From: Proteobacteria bacterium ST_bin11
Lineage (GTDB): Bacteria > Pseudomonadota > Gammaproteobacteria > Methylococcales > Methylomonadaceae
Assembly: GCA_002083615.1 (NCBI GenBank)
Contig: MSXO01000008.1
Coordinates: 62,001 to 126,000, forward strand
DNA: 64,000 bases
Direction: 5' to 3'
The translations under genes were made by a program, and so were the position numbers. Position 1 is the first letter of the stretch; the number at the start of each line of letters is the position of its first letter. Positions 33,981 to 42,829 of the stretch are shown here, in pieces. The notes beneath the pieces are model-generated. The model had not been told where the DNA came from and made no database searches. It saw only the letters and a list, made by a program, of their open reading frames with translations.

Positions 33981-36590
33981 ATGTCAGACTTCGCTAAAGA
34001 AATTATCCCCGTCAATCTCGAAGACGAGATGAAACAATCCTACCTGGATTATGCCATGAGCGTAATCGTTGGTAGGGCACTTCCCGATGTCAGAGACGGC
34101 CTCAAGCCGGTGCACCGCCGCGTACTTTACGCGATGAACGAACTAGGCAACGATTGGAACAAACCCTATAAAAAATCGGCGCGTATCGTCGGTGACGTGA
34201 TCGGTAAATATCATCCGCATGGCGACACCGCAGTCTACGACACCATGGTGCGGATGGCGCAGCCGTTTTCGTTGCGTTACATGTTAATAGATGGTCAAGG
34301 CAACTTCGGTTCGGTGGACGGCGATTCGCCGGCGGCGATGCGTTATACCGAAGTGCGGATGGCTAAGATCGCCCACGAATTATTGGCCGATCTGGACAAG
34401 GAAACGGTGGATTTCGTCGCTAACTACGACGAGTCTGAGTCCGAACCCACGGTTATGCCTACCCGAGTGCCGACTCTGTTGGTAAACGGTTCCTCTGGAA
34501 TCGCGGTCGGCATGGCAACCAATATTCCGCCACACAATCTAACCGAGATTATCAGCGCTTGTCTGGCCTTGATCGAAAATCCCGATCTGACTATTCCGGA
34601 ATTGATGCAAATCGTGCCGGGGCCGGATTTTCCTACAGCCGGCATTATTAACGGTGCGTCAGGTATCTTTGAAGCCTATGCAACCGGGCGCGGACGTATC
34701 TATCTGCGCGGTCGCAGCCACTTTGAGGATATAGGTGATAGTGGTAGACAAGCCATTATCACCACCGAGTTACCCTATCAGGTCAACAAAGCCCGCTTAT
34801 TGGAAAAAATCGCCGAATTGGTCAAAGAAGGCAAGTTGGACGGTATCTCCGGCTTACGCGACGAGTCAGATAAAGACGGCATGCGCATGGTCATCGAACT
34901 ACGTCGCGGCGAAGTGCCGGACGTGGTTTTGAATAATCTATACAAACAAACCCAAATGCAGACTGTGTTTGGGATCAATATGGTGGCGTTGTACGACGGG
35001 CGCCCGCATTTGATGGGGCTGAAAGAGATTCTGGCGGCATTTGTCGATCACCGTCGCGAAATCGTTACCCGAAGAACCATCTACAATTTACGTAAGGCTC
35101 GGGAAAGGGCGCATACCTTGGAAGGCCTGGCGGTAGCCTTAGCGAACATCGATGAAATGATCGAATTGATCAAATCATCGCTGAACCCCCATGAGGCCAA
35201 AGTAGGCTTACTGGCCCAGACCTGGCAAGCCGGCTTGGTTGCGGCGTTGCTGGATAGAGCAGATGCCGACCGCTCACGTCCGGATGATTTACCCGCAGAG
35301 TTTGGTTTGGCGAACGGTGCCTATCGGTTGTCAGAAGCTCAAGCCCAGGCGATTCTGGATTTGCGCCTGCATCGCTTGACCGGCCTGGAACAAGAAAAAA
35401 TCGTCAACGAGTACAAACAGTTGCTGGAACTGATCGACGAATATTTGCATATTTTGGGTAACGATGTGCGCTTGATGGAAGTGATTCGCGAAGAGCTGGA
35501 AGAAATCAGAACCCAGTATGGCGATGCCCGTCGCACCGAAATTGTTCAGGATTATTCAAACCTATCTGCTGAAGATCTGATCACCGAAGAAGATATGGTG
35601 GTGACCATGTCGCACGAAGGTTACGTCAAAACCCAGCCGCTCAATGATTACAAAGCCCAGCGCCGTGGTGGTCGCGGCAAGTCGGCGACGGCGACCAAGG
35701 AAAACGATTTCGTTGAAAAGTTAATAATCGCCAACACGCACGACACGATTCTGTGTTTCTCGTCTGCCGGCAAGGTTTATTGGTTGCGGGTGTTTAATTT
35801 ACCGGTTGCCAGCCGGGCATCGCGCGGCAAGCCGTTCGTGAATTTGTTGCCGTTGGAAGAGGGCGAAAAAATCAACGCGATGTTGCCAGTGCGTGAATAC
35901 AGCGCTGACAAATACATCTTTATGGCAACGTCATCGGGTACCGTGAAAAAAACCCCGTTGCCCGAATTCGAACGGCAACGCAGCAACGGTAAAATCGCCA
36001 TCGATTTAAACGAAAACGATACTTTGGTCGGTGTTGCGATTACTGATGGTCAGCAAAATGTGTTGCTGTTCAGTAGTGACGGCAAAGCCGTGTGTTTTAA
36101 CGAAACCGATGTGCGTTCGATGGGTAGAACAGCCACCGGGGTGCGCGGCATTCGTTTACAGGAAGGTCAAAAAGTCATATCCCTGATCATCTCGACCGAA
36201 GGTACGGTGCTGAATATCACCGAAAATGGTTACGGCAAACGGACCAAACTGGAAGAATTCACTCAGCATAGACGCGGCGGCCAAGGTTTGATTGCGATTC
36301 AAACCTCTGAGCGTAACGGTGCAGTGGTCGGTGCGGTACTGGTCAACGATACTGATGAAATTATGTTGATCACCGACGGCGGCATATTGGTCAGGACGCG
36401 GGTCAAGGAAATTTCCGTAGTCGGCAGAAATACCCAAGGCGTTACAGTGATTCGTCTGGATAAGGGCGAAAGAGTCGTCGGCGTGGATAGAATCGATGGT
36501 CTGAGCGATGAAGAAGATGACACCGAAGGCTATATTGACGAAACCGATGGCCCAGCAGACAGCGCCGAATCTGGCGGAGAAGAGGAATAA
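33981..36590 (+). CDS. gyrA: DNA gyrase subunit A
   Basis: An 869-residue GyrA, of usual length. The breakage-reunion domain has catalytic Tyr122 (AMRYTEVRM). The quinolone-determining region reads HPHGDTAVYDTMVRMAQ with Thr83 and Asp87, the wild-type-like pattern of many non-enteric gammaproteobacteria. The C-terminal wrapping domain has the GyrA box QRRGGRG and repeated blades (ATATKENDF, KTPLPEFERQRSNG, GVRGIRLQEGQ), and ends in an acidic tail. It starts the block that runs to ihfB; serC follows after 2 bases, the order known from Pseudomonas and other gammaproteobacteria. Confidence 0.97.
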   Translation: MSDFAKEIIPVNLEDEMKQSYLDYAMSVIVGRALPDVRDGLKPVHRRVLYAMNELGNDWNKPYKKSARIVGDVIGKYHPHGDTAVYDTMVRMAQPFSLRYMLIDGQGNFGSVDGDSPAAMRYTEVRMAKIAHELLADLDKETVDFVANYDESESEPTVMPTRVPTLLVNGSSGIAVGMATNIPPHNLTEIISACLALIENPDLTIPELMQIVPGPDFPTAGIINGASGIFEAYATGRGRIYLRGRSHFEDIGDSGRQAIITTELPYQVNKARLLEKIAELVKEGKLDGISGLRDESDKDGMRMVIELRRGEVPDVVLNNLYKQTQMQTVFGINMVALYDGRPHLMGLKEILAAFVDHRREIVTRRTIYNLRKARERAHTLEGLAVALANIDEMIELIKSSLNPHEAKVGLLAQTWQAGLVAALLDRADADRSRPDDLPAEFGLANGAYRLSEAQAQAILDLRLHRLTGLEQEKIVNEYKQLLELIDEYLHILGNDVRLMEVIREELEEIRTQYGDARRTEIVQDYSNLSAEDLITEEDMVVTMSHEGYVKTQPLNDYKAQRRGGRGKSATATKENDFVEKLIIANTHDTILCFSSAGKVYWLRVFNLPVASRASRGKPFVNLLPLEEGEKINAMLPVREYSADKYIFMATSSGTVKKTPLPEFERQRSNGKIAIDLNENDTLVGVAITDGQQNVLLFSSDGKAVCFNETDVRSMGRTATGVRGIRLQEGQKVISLIISTEGTVLNITENGYGKRTKLEEFTQHRRGGQGLIAIQTSERNGAVVGAVLVNDTDEIMLITDGGILVRTRVKEISVVGRNTQGVTVIRLDKGERVVGVDRIDGLSDEEDDTEGYIDETDGPADSAESGGEEE

Positions 36591-36592
36591 GC

Positions 36593-37672
36593 ATGGCAAG
36601 GATTTATAACTTTAGCGCTGGTCCGTCAATGATGCCGGAAGCGGTGTTGCTGCAAGCTCAACAAGAGATGTTGAATTGGCAAGACAGCGGCATGTCGGTG
36701 ATGGAGATGAGTCATCGCGGCAAGCAGTTTATGGCCATTGCCGAAGCGATGAAAAGCGATCTAATCGAACTGCTCGGCATTCCTGCCAATTACAAAGTGC
36801 TGTTCCTGCAAGGCGGCGCCAGCGCGCAATTCGCGATGATTCCGCAGAATATTCTGAACGGCAAAACCAAAGCTAGTTATGTGAATACCGGTGCTTGGTC
36901 CACCAGTGCGATTAAAGAAGCCGGCAAATATTGCGAAGTTAACCTCGCTGCAAGTTCTGAAGCTAGCGCTTTTACCACGATTCCGGCCTCTGATACTTGG
37001 TCTATCGATGCCGATGCGGCGTATTTGCATTACACCTCCAATGAAACCATCCACGGTGTGGAGTTTTCTGAAATTCCTGACGCCGGCGATTTGCCCTTGG
37101 TATGCGATATGTCTTCGAATATCTTGTCTCGGCCAGCGGATGTCAGTCGCTACGGCATCATTTACGCTGGTACCCAGAAAAACATGGGGCCTTCGGGCGT
37201 CACTGTGGTCATCGTCCGCGAAGATTTGGTCGGTCTGGCACCCAAATCTGTACCGTCGGTGTTTGATTACCAGCAGCAGGCCAAAGCTGATTCTATGTTA
37301 AATACACCGGCCACTTATAACTGGTATCTGTTGGGATTGGTTTTGCAATGGTTGAAACAGCAAGGCGGTCTTGCAGCGATCGAGCAGCAAAATATTCGTA
37401 AAGCCGGCAAGCTTTATAAAGCTATCGATGAATCCAGTCTTTATAGTAATCCGGTTGTGAAAGACTACCGTTCCAGAATGAACGTACCTTTTGTCCTGGC
37501 TGATGCAGCGCTGGACAAGGAGTTTTTAGCGCTAGCCGATAAAAACGGTTTGGGCTCTTTGCCTGGTCATCGTTCGGTCGGCGGTATGCGCGCCAGCATT
37601 TACAACGCCATGCCGGAAGCCGGGGTCGATGCTTTGATCGATTTCATGGCCGAGTTCGAACGCACTCACTAG
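36593..37672 (+). CDS. serC: phosphoserine aminotransferase
   Basis: A 359-residue class V aminotransferase, acting in serine synthesis (3-phosphohydroxypyruvate to phosphoserine) and in pyridoxal phosphate synthesis. Motifs: YNFSAGPSMMPEAVL, SVMEMSHRG, FLQGGASAQFAMIPQN, and the PLP lysine in YAGTQKNMGPSG. HRSVGGMRASIYNAMP near the end is typical of SerC. It overlaps no neighbour but follows gyrA by 2 bases and precedes pheA by 8, so it is translated from the same message. Confidence 0.96.
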   Translation: MARIYNFSAGPSMMPEAVLLQAQQEMLNWQDSGMSVMEMSHRGKQFMAIAEAMKSDLIELLGIPANYKVLFLQGGASAQFAMIPQNILNGKTKASYVNTGAWSTSAIKEAGKYCEVNLAASSEASAFTTIPASDTWSIDADAAYLHYTSNETIHGVEFSEIPDAGDLPLVCDMSSNILSRPADVSRYGIIYAGTQKNMGPSGVTVVIVREDLVGLAPKSVPSVFDYQQQAKADSMLNTPATYNWYLLGLVLQWLKQQGGLAAIEQQNIRKAGKLYKAIDESSLYSNPVVKDYRSRMNVPFVLADAALDKEFLALADKNGLGSLPGHRSVGGMRASIYNAMPEAGVDALIDFMAEFERTH

Positions 37673-37680
37673 TTACCGGT

Positions 37681-38766
37681 ATGACGGCGATTATTCCACT
37701 GTCTGAATTGCGTGAGCGTATCGACATCATCGATAGGCAGCTGTTGCAATTGATCAATCAACGGGCCGCATGCGCGATTGAAGTGGCGCGGACCAAAATG
37801 GCCGAAGGCGAGACGGGTAGCTTTTACCGTGCTGATCGCGAAGCCCAAGTGTTACGTAAAATTAAAGAATTGAACCCAGGGCCTTTGAGTGACGAGGCCT
37901 CAGTGCATCTGTTCCGGGAACTGATGTCGGCGTGTTTGGCGTTGGAAAAACCCTTGGAAGTGGCGTTTTTAGGGCCGGTTGGTACATTTACCCAACAAGC
38001 GACATTCAAACATTTCGGGCACGCAGTTAAAGGTATTCCGGTGCTGACCATTCCGGAGATATTTCTGGCGGTGGAAACCGATCATTGCCAATTCGGCGTG
38101 GTGCCGGTGGAAAATTCCACTGAAGGCGTTGTTGCGCATACGCTGGATCGCTTTATGACCACCTCATTGCAAATTTGCGGGGAAGTGGAAATTCGGGTAC
38201 ATCAAAATCTGCTCGGCAAAATGGATACTTTGGCGGCGATTAACGAAGTTTATTCGCATCAACAGTCCTTGGCGCAATGTCGGCAATGGCTGAACACCTA
38301 TCTGCCGGGTGTGGCCTGCACTGCGGTGAGTAGCAATGCCGAGGCCGCCAGGCTCGCGTCTCTGGATCATAATAAGGCGGCAATAGCCGGTTTAATGGCG
38401 GCCGAGTTATATGAGTTGAACATCATCGAACAGCATATCGAGGATGAATCAAATAACACCACTCGCTTTATTGTGGTTGGTAAACAGCAGCCGGCATCTA
38501 CCGGGCTCGATAAAACCTCTATTTTAGTGTCTACCGGTAATCAGGCCGGCGCCTTGTATAAGATTTTGGGGCCGTTTGCCGAATATGGCATAAGCATGGC
38601 GCATATAGAGTCAAGGCCATCGCGGCAGGGTTTGTGGGAATATGTATTTTTTATCGATATTGATGGCCATCGTGACGATCACGATGTCGCTAAAGCGCTG
38701 GAAACCCTAAAAAATAGCGTCAAAATGTTGAAAATCCTTGGCTCTTACCCAAAAGCCGTCATTTAA
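37681..38766 (+). CDS. pheA: bifunctional chorismate mutase / prephenate dehydratase
   Basis: A 361-residue P-protein making phenylpyruvate from chorismate. The N-terminal AroQ-type chorismate mutase (residues ~1-90) has ELRERIDIIDRQLLQLINQRA. The dehydratase domain (~95-270) has FLGPVGTFTQQA, VPVENSTEGVV and the TRF motif in NNTTRFIVV. A C-terminal ACT domain (GALYKILGPFAEYGISM, ESRP) gives feedback inhibition by phenylalanine. It sits 8 bases after serC and 10 bases before hisC. Confidence 0.96.
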   Translation: MTAIIPLSELRERIDIIDRQLLQLINQRAACAIEVARTKMAEGETGSFYRADREAQVLRKIKELNPGPLSDEASVHLFRELMSACLALEKPLEVAFLGPVGTFTQQATFKHFGHAVKGIPVLTIPEIFLAVETDHCQFGVVPVENSTEGVVAHTLDRFMTTSLQICGEVEIRVHQNLLGKMDTLAAINEVYSHQQSLAQCRQWLNTYLPGVACTAVSSNAEAARLASLDHNKAAIAGLMAAELYELNIIEQHIEDESNNTTRFIVVGKQQPASTGLDKTSILVSTGNQAGALYKILGPFAEYGISMAHIESRPSRQGLWEYVFFIDIDGHRDDHDVAKALETLKNSVKMLKILGSYPKAVI

Positions 38767-38776
38767 TCTTAGGTCC

Positions 38777-39880
38777 ATGAACAAATTCTTAGAACTTGCT
38801 ACTGCCGGTGTTCAACAACTGGTGCCTTACGTGCCCGGTAAACCGGTTGAAGAGTTGCAACGCGAATTAGGTATAGCGGAAGTTATCAAGCTGGCTTCCA
38901 ATGAAAATCCGTTAGGAACCGGTGAGAAAGTCGCTGCGGCCATTCAAGCGACATTACCCGAACTAACCCGTTATCCCGATGGCAGCGGTTTTGCTCTAAA
39001 AACTGCGTTGTCGGGGAAGTTAAACGTGTTGCCAGAGCAAATTACCCTGGGTAATGGTTCCAGCGAGATTCTTGAGTTGGTGATGCGGACTTTTGTCACG
39101 CCAGCATTGGAAGTGGTGTTTTCTCAGCATGCGTTTGCCCTCTATCCAATTCTGACCCAAGCCGTGGGGGCTAAAGCTAAAGTAGCGCCAGCGAAAAATT
39201 TTGGCCACGATTTACCGGCGATGCGGGCACAGATTAGCGATAAAACCCGTTTGGTCTTTATCGCCAATCCCAACAATCCAACCGGTACCTTGCTGGATAG
39301 AGACGAGCTTGAAAAGTTTATAGCAGCTTTGCCGACCAATGTGCTGTGCGTATTGGACGAGGCTTATTACGAGTTTGTCGATCCTGCGGCTAGAACAGAA
39401 TCACTAGATTGGCCGAATCGTTATCCAAACTTGATCATAGCTCGTACGTTCTCTAAGGCATACGGCTTGGCAGGCCTGCGGATTGGTTACGGGATTTCCT
39501 CGCCGGATATCGCCGATTTGTTAAATCGGGTGCGTCAGCCTTTCAATTGCAGCATGCTGGCTTTAGCCGCAGCGGAAGCCGCACTGGGTGATACGGATTA
39601 TCTGCATCAAACCGTCGCGCTCAACAACGCCGGAATGGCGCAGTTGACGGATGCCTTTAAGGCATTGGATTTAACCTGGATCCCTTCGTCCGGTAACTTC
39701 GTTTCTGTCGATGTGAAGCAAACGGCTTTGCCAATTTACGATGCCTTGCTGCGCAAGGGTGTGATCGTAAGACCTGTGGCCAATTATGAAATGCCCAAGC
39801 ATTTACGTGTGAGCATCGGTACTGAGCGCGAAAACGCGATATTCATAAACGCATTACGCGAGGTGCTTAAGGGTGTTTAA
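38777..39880 (+). CDS. hisC: histidinol-phosphate / aromatic aminotransferase
   Basis: A 367-residue class I aminotransferase. ATG 38777 (MNKFLELATAGVQQLVPYVPGKP) is preferred to an in-frame start inside pheA. It has KLASNENPLG, LGNGSSEILEL, VFIANPNNPTGT, DEAYYEFVD and the PLP lysine in ARTFSKAYGLAGLRIGYG. In this position, between pheA and tyrA, the enzyme (HisC2-type) is thought to act on phenylpyruvate and 4-hydroxyphenylpyruvate as well as histidinol phosphate. Its end overlaps the tyrA start by 8 bases. Confidence 0.93.
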   Translation: MNKFLELATAGVQQLVPYVPGKPVEELQRELGIAEVIKLASNENPLGTGEKVAAAIQATLPELTRYPDGSGFALKTALSGKLNVLPEQITLGNGSSEILELVMRTFVTPALEVVFSQHAFALYPILTQAVGAKAKVAPAKNFGHDLPAMRAQISDKTRLVFIANPNNPTGTLLDRDELEKFIAALPTNVLCVLDEAYYEFVDPAARTESLDWPNRYPNLIIARTFSKAYGLAGLRIGYGISSPDIADLLNRVRQPFNCSMLALAAAEAALGDTDYLHQTVALNNAGMAQLTDAFKALDLTWIPSSGNFVSVDVKQTALPIYDALLRKGVIVRPVANYEMPKHLRVSIGTERENAIFINALREVLKGV

Positions 39881-40748
39881 ACGCCTTTGCATCATCGGCA
39901 TAGGTTTGATCGGTGGTTCGATAGCAAGGGCCGCGGTTGCTCAAGGTCTATGCTTAGAAGTCGTTGCCTACGGTCGGGAGAAAAATCTGCCAAATATGCA
40001 ATTGGCCAAGCAGCTGGGGGTGATCGACGAGTTTTACACCGACATTGCCTCTGCACTGGAACGCACCGACTGCGTGATTGTTGCGACTCCGGTTGGCAGT
40101 ATGCAGGCTATTTTCGAACAGATTAAGCCTTATTGGAACCCGCAAGCCGTTTATAGCGATGCCGGTAGTACCAAAGGTAGCGTGGTGTCGGCGCTCGAAG
40201 CAGTTTTTGGTGCCGTACCTGACAACTTTGTTCTGGCGCATCCGATAGCCGGGGCAGAGCGTAGCGGGGTGGACGCGTCAACCGTTGATTTATTCGTCAA
40301 TCGTCGTCTTATTCTTACCCCGCTGGCAAATACCGACCAGCAGGCGCTCGCAAAAATTCATTCGTTCTGGGAAAAGATCGGCTCCAGCGTTTCGATCATG
40401 TCGGTGGAGCATCACGACACGGTTCTGGCTGCAACCAGCCATTTACCGCATATCCTGGCGTTCGCCTTGGTCGGCCTGTTGGGGCGGAAGGATGAGCAGC
40501 GGGAAATATTTAAGTACGCGGCTGGTGGCTTCAGAGACTTTAGCCGCATTGCTTCGAGCGATCCAACCATGTGGCAGGACATTTGTTTGGCGAATAAGCA
40601 TGAAATCATACCCTTGATGCGCCAGTTTCAAGCGGAGTTAAGCAAAATAGAGCAATTGCTGGTTGACGATGAATCCAGCCAATTATTCGATACTTTTACG
40701 TATGCCAGAAATGCTCGGCAGCGTTTTCTCGATCAACAAGAAGACTAA
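39873..40748 (+). CDS. tyrA: prephenate dehydrogenase
   Basis: A 291-residue NAD-dependent dehydrogenase converting prephenate to 4-hydroxyphenylpyruvate for tyrosine. The GTG start overlaps hisC by 8 bases. The dinucleotide site is CIIGIGLIGGSIA. VIVATPVGSMQ, DAGSTKGSVV, HPIAGAERSGVDAS (substrate His) and HDTVLAATSHLPH are TyrA signatures. In Pseudomonas this protein is fused to AroA; here the two are separate, 10 bases apart. No chorismate mutase domain is attached. Confidence 0.95.
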   Translation: MFKRLCIIGIGLIGGSIARAAVAQGLCLEVVAYGREKNLPNMQLAKQLGVIDEFYTDIASALERTDCVIVATPVGSMQAIFEQIKPYWNPQAVYSDAGSTKGSVVSALEAVFGAVPDNFVLAHPIAGAERSGVDASTVDLFVNRRLILTPLANTDQQALAKIHSFWEKIGSSVSIMSVEHHDTVLAATSHLPHILAFALVGLLGRKDEQREIFKYAAGGFRDFSRIASSDPTMWQDICLANKHEIIPLMRQFQAELSKIEQLLVDDESSQLFDTFTYARNARQRFLDQQED

Positions 40749-40758
40749 GAAAATTAAC

Positions 40759-42075
40759 ATGTCACAATCCATTACTTTTCAAGTGCAGCCGGGCGGTAGC
40801 TTGCGCGGCGAAATCCGCGTGCCCGGCGACAAATCCATGTCGCACCGTTCCATTATGTTGGGCTCATTGGCGGATGGCGTTACGCATGTCACCGGCTTTT
40901 TAAATGCGGAAGATGCTATATCCACCCTGGAAGCGTTTCGGGCGATGGGTGTGGAGATTGAGGGGCCGGTCAACGGCGAAGTGACGATACACGGTGTTGG
41001 TAAGCACGGTTTGAAAGCGCCGACAAAACCATTGTATTTAGGCAACTCCGGCACATCAATGCGGCTGTTGAGCGGTTTGTTGGCGGGTCAGCCTTTCGAT
41101 ACTGTGTTGACTGGCGATAAATCGCTGGAATCGCGACCGATGAAGCGGGTCACCGTGCCGTTGGCACAGATGGGCGCCGAGATTGTTACTCAGGAAAATG
41201 GCACCGCACCGCTACACATAAAAGGCAAAGCGGGTAAATTGCAGGGCATTCATTACGAAATGCCTATCGCCAGTGCTCAAGTCAAATCCTGCCTTTTGCT
41301 GGCTGGCATGTATGCCGAAGGCGAAACCAGTGTCACAGAGCCAGCGCCGACTCGTGACCATACCGAGCGTATGTTGAATGGCTTTGGCTATCCCGTGCAA
41401 CGCGAGGGCAGTACCGCCCGTATCAGCAATCAAGGTAAATTAACTGCTGCAAAAATCGACGTACCTAGCGATATTTCCTCGGCGGCTTTCTTTTTGGTTG
41501 GCGCCAGTATCGCGCCTAATTCCGATGTGACCTTGCGCCACGTCGGTATAAATCCGACGCGCACCGGCGTGATAGATATTTTGCGTTTGATGGGGGCGAA
41601 TATCGAAGTACTGAATGAACGAGAGGTGGGCGGCGAGCCGGTTGCCGATCTGCGCGTGCGTTCTGCGAATTTGCAAGGGATCAATATTCCCGAGCATTTG
41701 GTACCGTTGGCTATAGATGAGTTTCCGGTACTGTTCGTGGCTGCAGCGTGTGCGGAAGGCCAAACGGTATTGACCGGTGCAGAGGAATTGCGGGTTAAGG
41801 AATCAGACCGCATTCAAGTGATGGCGGATGGATTGCAAATTCTGGGTGTCGATGCGCAACCGACGAAGGACGGCATGCTAATCAACGGCGGCGGGCATAT
41901 TGGCACTGGTGAAGTCGAGTCGCATGGCGACCACCGAATTGCGATGTCATTTTCTATTGCGGGGCTACGCGCTTCGGGATCAATCACGATTAAGGATTGC
42001 GCGAATGTGAACACCTCTTTCCCCGAATTCCGTGATTTGGCTACCAAACTTGGTTTAGCGCTGACCAGTTATTAA
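40759..42075 (+). CDS. aroA: 3-phosphoshikimate 1-carboxyvinyltransferase (EPSP synthase)
   Basis: A 438-residue EPSP synthase, joining shikimate-3-phosphate and phosphoenolpyruvate. The ATG at 40759 (MSQSITFQVQPGGSLRGEI) is preferred to starts inside tyrA. Motifs: VPGDKSMSHRSIML, YLGNSGTSMRLLSGLLAG, GDKSLESRPMKRV, SAQVKSCLLLAG, DEFPVLFVAAACAEG, LRVKESDRI and GDHRIAMSF. In the PEP-site loop the Gly of the usual NAGTAMRP motif is kept, while the Pro is Leu, as in many non-enteric enzymes. It is followed by cmk after 1 base. Confidence 0.96.
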   Translation: MSQSITFQVQPGGSLRGEIRVPGDKSMSHRSIMLGSLADGVTHVTGFLNAEDAISTLEAFRAMGVEIEGPVNGEVTIHGVGKHGLKAPTKPLYLGNSGTSMRLLSGLLAGQPFDTVLTGDKSLESRPMKRVTVPLAQMGAEIVTQENGTAPLHIKGKAGKLQGIHYEMPIASAQVKSCLLLAGMYAEGETSVTEPAPTRDHTERMLNGFGYPVQREGSTARISNQGKLTAAKIDVPSDISSAAFFLVGASIAPNSDVTLRHVGINPTRTGVIDILRLMGANIEVLNEREVGGEPVADLRVRSANLQGINIPEHLVPLAIDEFPVLFVAAACAEGQTVLTGAEELRVKESDRIQVMADGLQILGVDAQPTKDGMLINGGGHIGTGEVESHGDHRIAMSFSIAGLRASGSITIKDCANVNTSFPEFRDLATKLGLALTSY

Positions 42076-42076
42076 G

Positions 42077-42733
42077 ATGCAAGTACCGGTATTGACGATA
42101 GACGGCCCCAGTGGGGCCGGCAAAGGTACGGTTAGTCGTGCTGTTGCGAAGCTCTTAGGCTGGAATTATCTGGACAGCGGTTCGATTTACCGTTCATTGG
42201 CGGTCGCGGTTTTAAAATCCGGTATCGAGTTATCAGACCTAGCTGCTATTTGCCAAGTCGCTGAAGTTATGTCGTTAGAATTCGATTGCGGTGATGAATT
42301 AGTCGTTAAACTTGACGGTGTTGATATTACGAGTCAACTTGGTACTGAAACCACCGGCAACGCGGCCTCCATCATCGCCGCTCATCCTGAGGTTAGGGCG
42401 ATTTTATTGCAAAAACAAAAGGATTTTCAAAGACTTCCGGGCTTGGTGGCCGATGGTCGAGACATGGGTGGTGTGGTGTTTCAAGATGCCGCTATCAAAG
42501 TTTATCTGACCGCTAGCGCTGAAGAAAGAGCGAGAAGGCGATATAAACAGTTGATTGACAAAGGAATTGATGCTAACCTTCCGCAAATCACTCGGGAAAT
42601 AGAAGAGCGCGATTATCGCGATCAGCAGCGAGCCTCGGCTCCGCTCACCGTACCGGAAGGTGCGCATTTTATCGATTCTTCCAGCTTGACTATTCAGCAA
42701 GTGATTGAGCAGGTAATAAATTTAGTCGATTAA
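42077..42733 (+). CDS. cmk: cytidylate kinase
   Basis: A 218-residue nucleoside monophosphate kinase for CMP and dCMP. The P-loop is IDGPSGAGKGTVSR at the N-terminus. YLDSGSIYRS (CMP site), VADGRDMGGVVFQDA and YLTASAEERARRR are diagnostic. It is translated directly behind aroA and precedes rpsA, the order conserved from Escherichia coli to Pseudomonas. Confidence 0.96.
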   Translation: MQVPVLTIDGPSGAGKGTVSRAVAKLLGWNYLDSGSIYRSLAVAVLKSGIELSDLAAICQVAEVMSLEFDCGDELVVKLDGVDITSQLGTETTGNAASIIAAHPEVRAILLQKQKDFQRLPGLVADGRDMGGVVFQDAAIKVYLTASAEERARRRYKQLIDKGIDANLPQITREIEERDYRDQQRASAPLTVPEGAHFIDSSSLTIQQVIEQVINLVD

Positions 42734-42829
42734 GACTATTGGTGGTTATCGAATGAATATCGGTGACTTTATTTTAATTTCAGAGAAGAGAAAGCTTGCT
42801 TGAGTCTTAGCAAGTTTGGGAAAGAAGAG